64,000 nt of DNA from Nocardioides furvisabuli (GTDB lineage Bacteria; Actinomycetota; Actinomycetes; Propionibacteriales; Nocardioidaceae). How positions within the stretch are numbered: the first letter of the stretch is position 1; the number at the start of each line of letters is the position of its first letter. Positions 8,864-19,005 of this stretch are shown here, piece after piece. Both the position numbers and the translations under genes were made by a program. The notes under the pieces were generated by a model that had not been told where the DNA came from, made no database searches, and saw nothing but the letters and a program-made list of their open reading frames with translations. The stretch covers positions 1-64,000 of the forward strand of contig NZ_JAIGQB010000010.1 in NCBI RefSeq assembly GCF_021083185.1, given 5' to 3'.

Positions 8864-9192
8864 TAGCCGCCCTTGGCCTGCTCATCGGCATCCTCGTGGG
8901 GCTCGTGTTCGCCCCCGACGTGCCGCTGAGCCTGCAGAACTACCTCCCCATCGCGGTGGTGGCTGCGCTCGACGCCGTCTTCGGTGGGCTGCGGGCCTAC
9001 CTCGACGGGATCTTCGACGACAAGGTCTTCGTGGTCTCGTTCGTCAGCAACGTGGTGATCGCGGCCGCGATCGTCTACCTCGGGGACCAGCTCGGAGTGG
9101 GCGCCCAGCTCACCACGGGCGTGGTCGTGGTGCTCGGCATCCGCATCTTCTCCAACGTCGCCGCCATCCGGAGGCACGTCTTCCATGCCTGA
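8860..9192 (+). CDS. small basic protein (Sbp, DUF1290)
   Basis: A 110-residue membrane protein with three hydrophobic helices and the hallmark DAVFGGLRAYLDGIFDDKVFVVSFVSN. Matches Rv1824 in position and size. Sbp proteins always lie between or beside DUF881 genes. Start is GTG in a GTGA overlap with the preceding stop. Confidence 0.88.
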   Translation: MIAALGLLIGILVGLVFAPDVPLSLQNYLPIAVVAALDAVFGGLRAYLDGIFDDKVFVVSFVSNVVIAAAIVYLGDQLGVGAQLTTGVVVVLGIRIFSNVAAIRRHVFHA

Positions 9193-9952
9193 GCAGGAGC
9201 CCGCCCCGACACAGGAGGACGCCGGGTCCGACCCGGGGCGCGACCGGCTGCGGGGGGCGCTCACCCGCCCCTCGGGCCGACAGGCGGTGGTGGCGGTGCT
9301 GCTCGCGGTCCTCGGGTTCGCCGTCGTGGTGCAGGTGCGCGACACCCAGGCCAACGACACCTACGCCGGGCTCCGCGAGAGCGAGCTGATCCAGGTGCTC
9401 GACGGACTGACCGGCACCGCCGAGCGGGCCCGCCGCGAGGTCGAGCGCCTCGAGAGCCGCCGCGACGAGCTGCGCGACGAGAGCACGCGACGTTCGGCGG
9501 CGCTCGACGAGGCCGAGCAGCGGGTGCGCACCCTCAACATCATCGCCGGGCTGGTGCCTGTCACAGGGCCCGGCCTGCGGGTGACGATCACGGAGTCGAC
9601 GACCCGGGTGAGCGTCGGCTCGCTGCTCGACACCGTGCAGGAGCTGCGTACGGCGGGCGCGGAGGCGATCGAGCTCAACAACTCCGTCCGACTCGGCGCC
9701 GACAGCCACTTCGAGGACGGGATCGGCGGCATCGAGCTCGACGGCCAGCTGCTCGAGCCGCCCTACGTCCTGGAGGTGATCGGCGACGTCCACGTCCTGC
9801 GCACCGCCCTGACCTTCTCCACCGGACCGGTCGAGACGCTGCAGACCCTCGACGGCGCCGCGGTGCGCATCGAGGAGCTCGAGCAGGTCGAGATCATGAG
9901 TGTCCGCGAGCCCACCCGACCTGACTATGCGGAGTTCAGCGAAGGCCAGTAG
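9185..9952 (+). CDS. DUF881 family membrane protein, copy 2
   Basis: A 255-residue paralogue of the gene at 7958: a short cytoplasmic tail, one membrane helix (about 35-53, VVAVLLAVLGFAVVVQ), a coiled coil (about 65-115) and a DUF881 domain (IIAGLVPVTGPGLRVTI, AGAEAIELNNSVRL). Corresponds to Rv1825. Its start overlaps the Sbp gene by 8 bases. Confidence 0.87.
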   Translation: MPEQEPAPTQEDAGSDPGRDRLRGALTRPSGRQAVVAVLLAVLGFAVVVQVRDTQANDTYAGLRESELIQVLDGLTGTAERARREVERLESRRDELRDESTRRSAALDEAEQRVRTLNIIAGLVPVTGPGLRVTITESTTRVSVGSLLDTVQELRTAGAEAIELNNSVRLGADSHFEDGIGGIELDGQLLEPPYVLEVIGDVHVLRTALTFSTGPVETLQTLDGAAVRIEELEQVEIMSVREPTRPDYAEFSEGQ

Positions 9953-10018
9953 CCTGCCGGGCAGTCCGCCGCGGCATCCGAACCGGCATCCAGCACCAGA
10001 CAGCTCGAGGAGTCCCAC

Positions 10019-10405
10019 GTGTATCCGGAGAACCTGAAGTACACCAGCGAGCACGAGTGGGTGCGCACCCCCGGCGACTCAGAGGGATCGGTGCGCGTCG
10101 GCATCACCGACTTCGCGCAGGACGCGCTCGGCGACATCGTCTACGTCTCGCTGCCGCAGGTCGGCGACGCGGTGACGGCAGGGGAGACCTGCGGGGAGCT
10201 CGAGTCGACCAAGTCGGTCAGCGACCTCTATGCACCGGTCACCGGCGAGGTCGTCGCCGTGAACTCCTCGCTCGACTCCACCCCCGAGCTGGTCAACAGC
10301 GACCCCTACGAGGCCGGCTGGCTGTTCGAGGTGAGCGTCGGTGACGCCGCCCAGGTCGAGGGCCTGATGGACTCCGCCGCCTACCAGGCCAGCCTCGCAG
10401 GCTGA
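10019..10405 (+). CDS. gcvH: glycine cleavage system protein H
   Basis: A 128-residue lipoyl carrier. K65 in [11 protein letters not shown] is the lipoylation site, preceded by [13 protein letters not shown], a clear GcvH signature. It shuttles the aminomethyl group between GcvP, GcvT and Lpd. GTG at 10019 follows GAGGAG by 6 bases. It is separated from gcvP by garA, two merR genes and a nuclease gene, exactly as in mycobacteria (Rv1826). GcvT and Lpd are not in the window. Confidence 0.95.
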   Translation: MYPENLKYTSEHEWVRTPGDSEGSVRVGITDFAQDALGDIVYVSLPQVGDAVTAGETCGELESTKSVSDLYAPVTGEVVAVNSSLDSTPELVNSDPYEAGWLFEVSVGDAAQVEGLMDSAAYQASLAG

Positions 10406-10442
10406 GCCGTCCGCCGACCCACCGCCACCGTCCCTGATCGTT

Positions 10443-10460
10443 CCCGCGTGCCATCGCGGG
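10443..10460 (+). terminator. short hairpin between gcvH and garA
   Basis: CCCGCG and CGCGGG pair around a 6-base loop, 37 bases after the gcvH stop. There is no T-run, so it is at best a weak terminator separating gcvH from the garA promoter region. Confidence 0.35.
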
Positions 10461-10486
10461 GCTGATAGGTTCGGAACAACCGTCAA

Positions 10487-10509
10487 CCTCAACCCTCGGC
10501 TGAGGGTTG
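10487..10509. promoter_or_regulatory. candidate operator CCTCAACC-N7-GAGGGTTG upstream of garA
   Basis: An 8-bp perfect stem (CAACCCTC 10490-10497 with GAGGGTTG 10502-10509) lies in the garA promoter region, downstream of TAGGTT at 10465-10470 (a possible -10). The same two half-sites at the same 7-base spacing recur at 12335-12357 before the second merR gene, which suggests one regulator binds both. Confidence 0.5.
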
Positions 10510-10534
10510 GGTGTCGATCCGCCGAGGAGCCCCC

Positions 10535-11047
10535 ATGCCGTTCTGCACCGCCTGTGGCAAGCAGAACCCCGACGACGCCCGCTTCTGTGCCCAGTGCGGC
10601 ACCAAGCTGCTCGTCGGGGAAGACACCGGGTCCAGCCCGGTCGAGTCCACCGCGACGATCACCTTCGGCGTGCCCGACCAGCGCGAGTCCTCCGACCGCC
10701 AGCTGAGCCCGGTGGACGCCGCCGCCGTCGACGCCCTCCCCGAGGGCCACGCGCTGCTGGTCGTGCAGCGCGGGCCGAGCGCCGGCAGCCGCTTCCTCCT
10801 CGACACCGACGTGGTCGGCGCGGGCCGTCACCCCGACAGCGAGATCTTCCTCGACGACGTCACCGTGTCGCGCCGGCACGCGGAGTTCCGACGCTCCGGC
10901 GCCGGCTACAGCGTCAGCGACGTGGGCAGCCTCAACGGCACCTACGTCAACCGCGACCGCATCGACTCCGTCGAGCTCAACGACGGCGACGAGGTCCAGA
11001 TCGGCAAGTACCGCCTGGTGTTCTTCTCCTCCCACCCGAACAGCTGA
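10535..11047 (+). CDS. garA: FHA-domain protein GarA/OdhI with N-terminal zinc ribbon
   Basis: 170 residues. A zinc ribbon (C4-x2-C7 ... C18-x2-C21) is followed by a linker with a candidate phospho-threonine patch (ESTATITFG, about 36-44) and a forkhead-associated domain (VGAGRHPDSEIFLDDVTVSRRHAEF, GSLNGTYVN). GarA/OdhI binds and inhibits 2-oxoglutarate dehydrogenase and controls glutamate dehydrogenase, and is switched off when PknG/PknB phosphorylates its threonines. The zinc ribbon is not part of the mycobacterial protein. GAGGAG precedes the ATG at 10535. Same locus as Rv1827. Confidence 0.88.
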   Translation: MPFCTACGKQNPDDARFCAQCGTKLLVGEDTGSSPVESTATITFGVPDQRESSDRQLSPVDAAAVDALPEGHALLVVQRGPSAGSRFLLDTDVVGAGRHPDSEIFLDDVTVSRRHAEFRRSGAGYSVSDVGSLNGTYVNRDRIDSVELNDGDEVQIGKYRLVFFSSHPNS

Positions 11048-11050
11048 CCG

Positions 11051-11791
11051 GTGAGTGCCCCGACGCCCTCGGCATCGAGTCGCGGCGCCCGCTTCAACAT
11101 CGGGCAGGTCCTCGACCAGCTGCGGCCGGACTTCCCCGGGGTGACGATCCCCAAGATCCGCTTCCTGGAGGACCAGGGCCTGGTCAAGCCGGAGCGCACG
11201 GCCGCGGGCTACCGCAAGTTCTCCGGCGACGACGTCGCCCGGCTGCGCTACATCCTGCTGATGCAGCGCGACCACTACCTCCCGCTCAAGGTCATCGGCG
11301 ACCACCTCGACGCCATCGACCGGGGCCTGGAGCCCCCGGCCATCGAGTCGGTCGTCCCGCGGGTGCCGAAGGTGGCGCTCAGCTCCGACGGCCTGCCCAG
11401 CCCGGAGTCGTTCCGCCGCAGCAGCGACCTGCGGCTCTCGCGCCGTGAGCTGCTGAAGGTCGCCGACATCTCCGAGGACCTGCTCTCGCAGCTCGAGCAG
11501 TACGGCCTGGTGAGCGCCCGCACCGGGACCGGGCACTTCGACAGCGACGCCCTCGTGGTGGCGCAGACCGCCCGGGAGCTCGCCGACTTCGGCTTCGAGC
11601 CGCGGCACCTGCGGGCCTTCAAGACCGCTGCCGACCGCGAGGTCGGGCTGGTGCAGCAGGTGGTCGCACCCCTGGCGCGGGGTCGGGACGCCGCAGCGCG
11701 CGGGCGTGCAGAGGACGCGACGTCCGAGATCGCGGCGCTCTCCGTACGCCTCCACGCCACGCTGGTGAAGGTCGGCCTCGACCGCGGCTGA
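11051..11791 (+). CDS. MerR-type regulator, FtsR/Rv1828-like
   Basis: 246 residues with a MerR winged-helix N-terminus (FNIGQVLDQLRPDFPGVTIPKIRFLEDQGLVKPERTAAGYRKFS is the typical start) and a second HTH-like half (about 125-170). Its place directly after garA matches Rv1828 and Corynebacterium FtsR, which activates ftsZ. It has no metal-binding cysteines, so a metal sensor role is unlikely. GTG at 11051 is 3 bases after the garA stop, so the two are co-transcribed. A candidate target is the shared motif at 10487 and 12335. Confidence 0.85.
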   Translation: MSAPTPSASSRGARFNIGQVLDQLRPDFPGVTIPKIRFLEDQGLVKPERTAAGYRKFSGDDVARLRYILLMQRDHYLPLKVIGDHLDAIDRGLEPPAIESVVPRVPKVALSSDGLPSPESFRRSSDLRLSRRELLKVADISEDLLSQLEQYGLVSARTGTGHFDSDALVVAQTARELADFGFEPRHLRAFKTAADREVGLVQQVVAPLARGRDAAARGRAEDATSEIAALSVRLHATLVKVGLDRG

Positions 11792-11821
11792 GCCCGGCCC
11801 GACCGGATCAGGGGACCTGAG

Positions 11822-11827
11822 TAGGGT
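11822..11827 (+). promoter_or_regulatory. -10 box TAGGGT, leaderless promoter
   Basis: TAGGGT ends 6 bases before the ATG at 11834, so the DUF151 gene can also be transcribed without a leader, independently of garA-merR. Confidence 0.6.
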
Positions 11828-11833
11828 GGGGGC

Positions 11834-12304
11834 ATGCGCGAAATGGACGTCGTCGGAGTCCGCGTCGAGATGCCCTCCAACCAGCCGATCGTGCTCCTGC
11901 GCGAGGTCACGGGGGAGCGGTACCTCCCGATCTGGATCGGAGCCGTCGAGGCCACGGCCATCGCCTTCGCGCAGCAGGGCGTCACGCCGCCGCGCCCGTT
12001 GACGCACGACCTGATGCGCGACGTGCTCGAGGCGACGGGCCAGCGCCTCGACGAGGTGCGCATCGTCGACATGCAGGACGGCATCTTCTTCGCCCAACTG
12101 GTCTTCGACGGTGGCGCGGAGGTCGGGGCCCGTCCCTCGGACTCGATCGCCCTCGCCCTGCGCACCGGGACCCGGATCGTGTGCGCCGAGGCCGTGCTGG
12201 AGGAGGCCGGACTCGCGGTGCCTGCCGAGCAGGAGGACGAGGTCGAGCGCTTCCGCGAGTTCCTCGACCACGTGTCACCCGACGACTTCGAGGAAGCGCC
12301 CTGA
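11834..12304 (+). CDS. bifunctional nuclease domain (DUF151) protein
   Basis: 156 residues almost wholly made of a DUF151 domain: ERYLPIWIGAVEATAIAFAQQG, PRPLTHDLMRDVLEATG, ARPSDSIALALRTGTRIV. Plant and Thermotoga members have DNase and RNase activity; in actinobacteria the gene is fixed beside merR and gcvP (Rv1829). It may act in the same regulatory circuit as the flanking MerR proteins, though nothing shows how. Confidence 0.88.
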   Translation: MREMDVVGVRVEMPSNQPIVLLREVTGERYLPIWIGAVEATAIAFAQQGVTPPRPLTHDLMRDVLEATGQRLDEVRIVDMQDGIFFAQLVFDGGAEVGARPSDSIALALRTGTRIVCAEAVLEEAGLAVPAEQEDEVERFREFLDHVSPDDFEEAP

Positions 12305-12334
12305 TCGAGCGCCGCCCCGCGTCTCGACCATGAC

Positions 12335-12357
12335 CCTCAACCTGAGGATGAGGGTTG
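12335..12357. promoter_or_regulatory. candidate operator CCTCAACC-N7-GAGGGTTG upstream of second merR
   Basis: Half-sites CCTCAACC (12335-12342) and GAGGGTTG (12350-12357) repeat those at 10487-10509 base for base at identical spacing; only the 7-base centre differs. It lies 30 bases after the DUF151 stop and 160 bases before the GTG at 12518, in a 213-bp gap that otherwise holds no gene. Confidence 0.5.
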
Positions 12358-12517
12358 CGACACGCCGCTCGGTGGATGGACAAGCCGAACTCCCGGGCTT
12401 ACCTTGAACTGTCTCTGTTGTAACTCCACCGTTGTGGTTGTCGGCCCCGGCCGACTCCGGGCGGGCCCTTCCCCCAGGAGTTACCGCTCAGCGGAGGAAC
12501 TGACCTGGAGGGTCACT

Positions 12518-13129
12518 GTGGCTAGCAACGAGAACGAGCAGGGCGCCGACGCCGCCAGGATCAAGGCTGCGGCGGAGGCCGCCGAGGTTGCCGAGGAGCA
12601 GGGTCTGCTCTTCGGCGACGACGTCTCGCCGCTGCCCAGCGACACCGGCTACCGCGGACCGACCGCCTGCAGCGCCGCCGGGATCACCTACCGCCAGCTC
12701 GACTACTGGGCCCGCACCGGTCTCGTCGAGCCGAGCGTGCGTGGTGCAGCCGGCTCCGGTTCCCAGCGTCTCTACTCCTTCCGCGACATCCTGATCCTCA
12801 AGGTCGTCAAGCGCCTGCTCGACGCCGGGATCTCGCTGCAGCAGATCCGTACGGCGACCGCGCACCTGCGCGAGCGCGGCACCGACGACCTGACCCGCGT
12901 CACCCTGATGAGCGACGGCGCCTCGGTCTACGAGTGCACCAGCAACGACGAGGTCATCGACCTGCTCCAGGGCGGGCAGGGCGTCTTCGGCATCGCCATC
13001 GGCGGCGTGTGGCGCGAGATCGAGGGCACCCTCGCCGAGCTGCCCAGCGAGCGCACCGCCGGCGAACCTGCCGCGCCGGTCGCGGGCGACGAGCTCGCCG
13101 CGCGTCGTGCCGCCCGCCAGACCGGCTGA
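12518..13129 (+). CDS. MerR-type regulator, Rv1830-like
   Basis: 203 residues: an acidic, alanine-rich leader, a MerR HTH domain (about 45-115, GYRGPTACSAAGITYRQLDYWARTGLVEPSVR) with SQRLYSFRDILILKVVKRLLDAGISLQQI, and a C-terminal part (VTLMSDGASVYECTSNDEVIDLLQGGQGVFGIAI) typical of actinobacterial Rv1830 homologues, which control growth and division genes. The GTG at 12518 follows GGAGGG; the longer upstream reading has no domain. A long 5' gap with the shared operator motif indicates its own control. Confidence 0.85.
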   Translation: MASNENEQGADAARIKAAAEAAEVAEEQGLLFGDDVSPLPSDTGYRGPTACSAAGITYRQLDYWARTGLVEPSVRGAAGSGSQRLYSFRDILILKVVKRLLDAGISLQQIRTATAHLRERGTDDLTRVTLMSDGASVYECTSNDEVIDLLQGGQGVFGIAIGGVWREIEGTLAELPSERTAGEPAAPVAGDELAARRAARQTG

Positions 13130-13153
13130 CCCCGCACGTCACGACCCTCCGAC

Positions 13154-13181
13154 GAGGCCGCCCGGACGTCCGGGCGGCCTC
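13154..13181 (+). terminator. intrinsic terminator after merR
   Basis: A perfect 12-bp GC-rich stem (13154-13165 with 13170-13181) with an ACGT loop, followed by GCCCATTTA. It ends the merR transcript 25 bases after its stop and insulates the glycine riboswitch and gcvP. Confidence 0.75.
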
Positions 13182-13247
13182 GCCCATTTAGCCCACCTTC
13201 GGCATGGGTCTGTCGGCGGACCGGGTTAGACTGCTGCTCGCCGACAT

Positions 13248-13390
13248 CCCGTGCGGGAGAGTCACCACGGCCGGTCCACGGACCGGCCGGTGTGCGCCGA
13301 AGGGGCAATTCCTCCCCGGAACCTCTCAGGCACCCGGACCGCACGGGTTGGCACTCTGGAGGCCACCGGGCCGACAGAGGGGGAGGCCCC
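13248..13390 (+). ncRNA. glycine riboswitch, single aptamer with a ghost second aptamer
   Basis: The closing stem is perfect over 9 bp (13248-13256 with 13339-13347). Between them are the family hallmarks GGGAGAG (13255-13261), GCGCCGAAGGGGCAA (13294-13308) and CTCTCAGGCA (13323-13332), plus a variable hairpin at 13269-13286. Downstream, CTCTGGAGG (13355) and CCGACAGAGGGGGAGG (13371-13386) keep only the ends of a second aptamer, the ghost-aptamer layout known for singlet glycine switches. A -10-like TAGACT lies at 13227-13232. It sits 26 bases before gcvP and most likely turns that gene on when glycine is high. Confidence 0.9.
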
Positions 13391-13415
13391 ACTGAAGCGA
13401 CCTCAGGGAGCCCCC

Positions 13416-16277
<2,862 letters not shown>

Positions 16278-16299
16278 GCCGCGGGCGAGGCCCACGTCG

Positions 16300-16305
16300 T
16301 AGGGT
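16300..16305 (+). promoter_or_regulatory. -10 box TAGGGT, leaderless promoter
   Basis: TAGGGT lies 7 bases before the GTG at 16313; no ribosome site is seen. Confidence 0.6.
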
Positions 16306-16312
16306 CGGCCGC

Positions 16313-17602
16313 GTGAGCGATCAACGGCAGCGCCTCCTCGACGTCGCGCAGGCCGAGGGCCGGCTGACCTCCGTGGTGGGTGCGGTCTTCGACCGCTACG
16401 GCGCGGTGTGGGCCGGCGGCGCCGGTGACGCGCCCGGCCTCGACGGGCAGTACCGGATCGGTTCCATCACCAAGACGATGACGGCCGTCCTGGTCCTGCA
16501 GGCGCGTGACGCCGGACTGCTGGACCTCGACGACCGGCTCGGCGACCACCTCGGTGACGTCGGCTACGGCGAGGTGAGCATCCGGGACGTCCTGGCGCAC
16601 ACCTCCGGCATGCAGAGCGAGCCCCGGGGGCCGTGGTGGGAGCGCACCCGCGGGAGCGACTTCGGCGCACTCGCCGCAGCCAACCGCGGCGACGGGAGGG
16701 TCGCAGGCACGGGTGAGTGGTTCCACTACTCCAACCTCGGCTACGGCCTGCTCGGCGAGGTGGTCGCCCGCCGCCTCGGCGCCCCGTGGCGGGTCCTCGT
16801 CGCGGAACGGCTCCTGCGGCCGCTGGCCATGCGCGCCACGTCGTACCTCCCGCGTCCGGGCGCGCAGCCGGGCTGGAGCGTCGACCACTTCACCGGCATC
16901 CGCGTCCACGAACCGTTGACCGACACCGGCGCGATGGCGCCGGCCGGCCAGCTGTGGTCGACCCTGGCCGACCTCGTCACCTGGGGCCAGCTGCTGGGCG
17001 GTGCGCGCCCTGACGTCCTCGCCGACGCGTCGCTGGCCGAGATGCAGCGGCCGGTGACCGACGACTACGGGCTCGGACTGATGCTCGGGCTGCACCCCGG
17101 CGGACGTCTGGTGGGCCACAACGGCTCGATGCCGGGTTTCATGGCTGCACTGCACGTCGACCCCGACAGCGGCATCGGCGCGGTCGTGCTGACCAACGCC
17201 ACGACGGGCATCGACCCGCGGGAGCTCGCCGTGTCGCTCATCGAGGGCGATCCCGACGCCGACGAAGCCCGACCGGCACCCTGGCGTCCCACGCGTTCAC
17301 TGCCGGGTGCGGTGCAGGGCGTGCCGGGGGTGTGGTTCTGGGGCAACACGGCGTACGACGTGCGCTGGCACAACGACGGCCTCGAGCTCCGGGCCATGGC
17401 GCGCGGCAACGTCGTCACGGACCGCTTCGCGGTCGTCGACGGCACGCTCGTCGGCGTGAGGGGCTACCACCGCGGCGAGCGGCTCGACGTCGTACGCCGT
17501 CCGGACGGCACGATCCGCAACCTCGAGTGCGCGACCTTCGTCTACACCCGGGTGCCCTACGACCCCGAGGTGGAGATCCCCGGCGGCCACCCGCGTCGGT
17601 AG
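16313..17602 (+). CDS. beta-lactamase-family serine hydrolase
   Basis: 429 residues. The class C/esterase motifs are present: SITK (S-x-x-K, about residue 53) and YSN in HYSNLGYGLLGEVVARRLG, followed by a C-terminal lipocalin-like part (about 320-429). It has no signal peptide, so it should act in the cytoplasm. Such proteins are esterases, D-amino-acid peptidases or amidases; the substrate is unknown. The gene stands alone and converges on tldE. Confidence 0.85.
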   Translation: MSDQRQRLLDVAQAEGRLTSVVGAVFDRYGAVWAGGAGDAPGLDGQYRIGSITKTMTAVLVLQARDAGLLDLDDRLGDHLGDVGYGEVSIRDVLAHTSGMQSEPRGPWWERTRGSDFGALAAANRGDGRVAGTGEWFHYSNLGYGLLGEVVARRLGAPWRVLVAERLLRPLAMRATSYLPRPGAQPGWSVDHFTGIRVHEPLTDTGAMAPAGQLWSTLADLVTWGQLLGGARPDVLADASLAEMQRPVTDDYGLGLMLGLHPGGRLVGHNGSMPGFMAALHVDPDSGIGAVVLTNATTGIDPRELAVSLIEGDPDADEARPAPWRPTRSLPGAVQGVPGVWFWGNTAYDVRWHNDGLELRAMARGNVVTDRFAVVDGTLVGVRGYHRGERLDVVRRPDGTIRNLECATFVYTRVPYDPEVEIPGGHPRR

Positions 17603-17616
17603 ACCCCGACACGTGC

Positions 17617-19005
17617 TCAGACGCCCTGCGACACGCTCGACATGTTGAAGTCCGGGATGCGCAGGGCCGGGGTGGCGGTGCGTGAGAAGTAGTCGTCGCC
17701 CCACTCGCGGCTGAAGCTCGGCACGGTCTCGGTGGCCGCGCTGAAGCGGTTGAGCAGGTCGACCGGGCTCTCGTTCCAGCGGAAGTTGTTGGCGGCGCCG
17801 ATGATCTCGCCGTCCTCGACGACGTAGACCCCGTCGCGGGTGAGGCCGGTGAGGAGCATGGTCTGCGGGTCGACCTCACGGATGTACCACAGGCAGGTGA
17901 GCAGCAGGCCGCGTTGCACGCCCGTCACCATGTCGTCCATGCTGCCCGCACCGTCGCCGACCTCGAGGACGAGGTTGTCGATCATCGGGGTCACGGGCTG
18001 GCCCGTCATCGCGGCCGAGTGGCGGGTCTGGAGCAGGCCGGTGAGCAGCCCGTCGCGGATCCAGTCGGTGCGCTCGAGCAGCAGGCCGTTGTCGAAGACG
18101 GAGTCGGTGTTGTCGGAGGCGCCTGCGATGACGAAGGGCGCGCACTCCAGCCCGGGACGGGCGGGGTCGGAGAACAGGCTGACTCCCGGGGCTGCGACCT
18201 TGTCGCCGATGCGGGTGCCGCCACCACGGCGGCTGTAGACGGACTCGCCCTCGTGGGCCACGCGGGCGCCGGCGCCCCAGTAGGCGTCGATCATCAGGTC
18301 GGCGACCGAGGACGGCGGCAGGATCGTGTCGTAGCGCCCCGCGGGCAGGTCGATGCGGCGCTCGGCCCATCGCAGACGCTGCGCGACCGTGGCGGCCATC
18401 GCGGCAGCATCGACGTCTCGGAAGTCGCGGGTCGCCCCACCCGTCCAGGCGCTGCGGGTCAGCGAGGTGTCCTTGCCGGTGCAGGCGTAGTGGCCGGTGG
18501 GCTGCACGTGGCGCAGCCGCAGCCCCCGGGTGGAGCCGAGGTAGGTGGTGGCGACGTCGTGGTTCACGAAGCCGTAGAGCAGGCGGTCCTCCGCGCTCGC
18601 CTCGCGGAACGCCTCGCCCAGGGCGGGCGCGAAGGCGTCGTAGACGCCGATGTCGGTGGTCTCCGGCTCCAGCTCCCAGAGGGGGGAGGTCAGGTCGGAG
18701 ACCAGCTCGCCGGCGTCCTCGGCGGGCGAGCCGGCTCGCGCGGCGGCGTCGGCGCCCTGCACCAGTGCGGTGACCTGGTCGGTGGTGGAGGCGCTGCCGG
18801 AGACCGAGCCGGTCGCGACGCCGCCGGTGACGGAGGCGAAGCTGATCACGGTGACCGAGACCTCGGTCATCACGCCGTTGGTGGTCAGCGTGTTGTTGGC
18901 CCAGCGCAGGTTGGCGCTGGTGACGTCGCGGACGATCGCGATGCAGTCGTCGGCGGTCGAGGTCGCGAGCGCGTGCTCGACGAGCTCCTGTGCGGTGGTC
19001 CTCAT
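17617..19005 (-). CDS. tldE: TldE/PmbA family metalloprotease partner subunit
   Basis: 462 residues of the PmbA/TldE family (TDIGVYDAFAP, GFVNHDVATTYLGSTRG, GLTRDGVYVVEDGEIIGAANNFRWNESPVDLL). It lacks the HExxxH zinc motif, which its partner TldD carries. In E. coli the TldD/TldE heterodimer digests unfolded peptides and matures microcin B17. Its ATG shares one base with the tldD stop (TGATG), so the pair is translationally coupled. Confidence 0.9.
   Translation of the reverse strand: MRTTAQELVEHALATSTADDCIAIVRDVTSANLRWANNTLTTNGVMTEVSVTVISFASVTGGVATGSVSGSASTTDQVTALVQGADAAARAGSPAEDAGELVSDLTSPLWELEPETTDIGVYDAFAPALGEAFREASAEDRLLYGFVNHDVATTYLGSTRGLRLRHVQPTGHYACTGKDTSLTRSAWTGGATRDFRDVDAAAMAATVAQRLRWAERRIDLPAGRYDTILPPSSVADLMIDAYWGAGARVAHEGESVYSRRGGGTRIGDKVAAPGVSLFSDPARPGLECAPFVIAGASDNTDSVFDNGLLLERTDWIRDGLLTGLLQTRHSAAMTGQPVTPMIDNLVLEVGDGAGSMDDMVTGVQRGLLLTCLWYIREVDPQTMLLTGLTRDGVYVVEDGEIIGAANNFRWNESPVDLLNRFSAATETVPSFSREWGDDYFSRTATPALRIPDFNMSSVSQGV

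Noticed and set aside
10079-12271. 730-codon minus-strand reading across gcvH, garA, merR and the DUF151 gene
   Set aside because: Runs opposite four conserved genes in known synteny; no start signal.
12404-12424. TTGAAC and TGTAAC as a promoter pair before merR
   Set aside because: The spacing is far below 16-18 bases, so it is not a credible sigma-70 type promoter.
12404-12517. Upstream extension of the second MerR gene
   Set aside because: Extension MNCLCCNST has no conserved character and the GTG at 12518 has a GGAGGG ribosome site.
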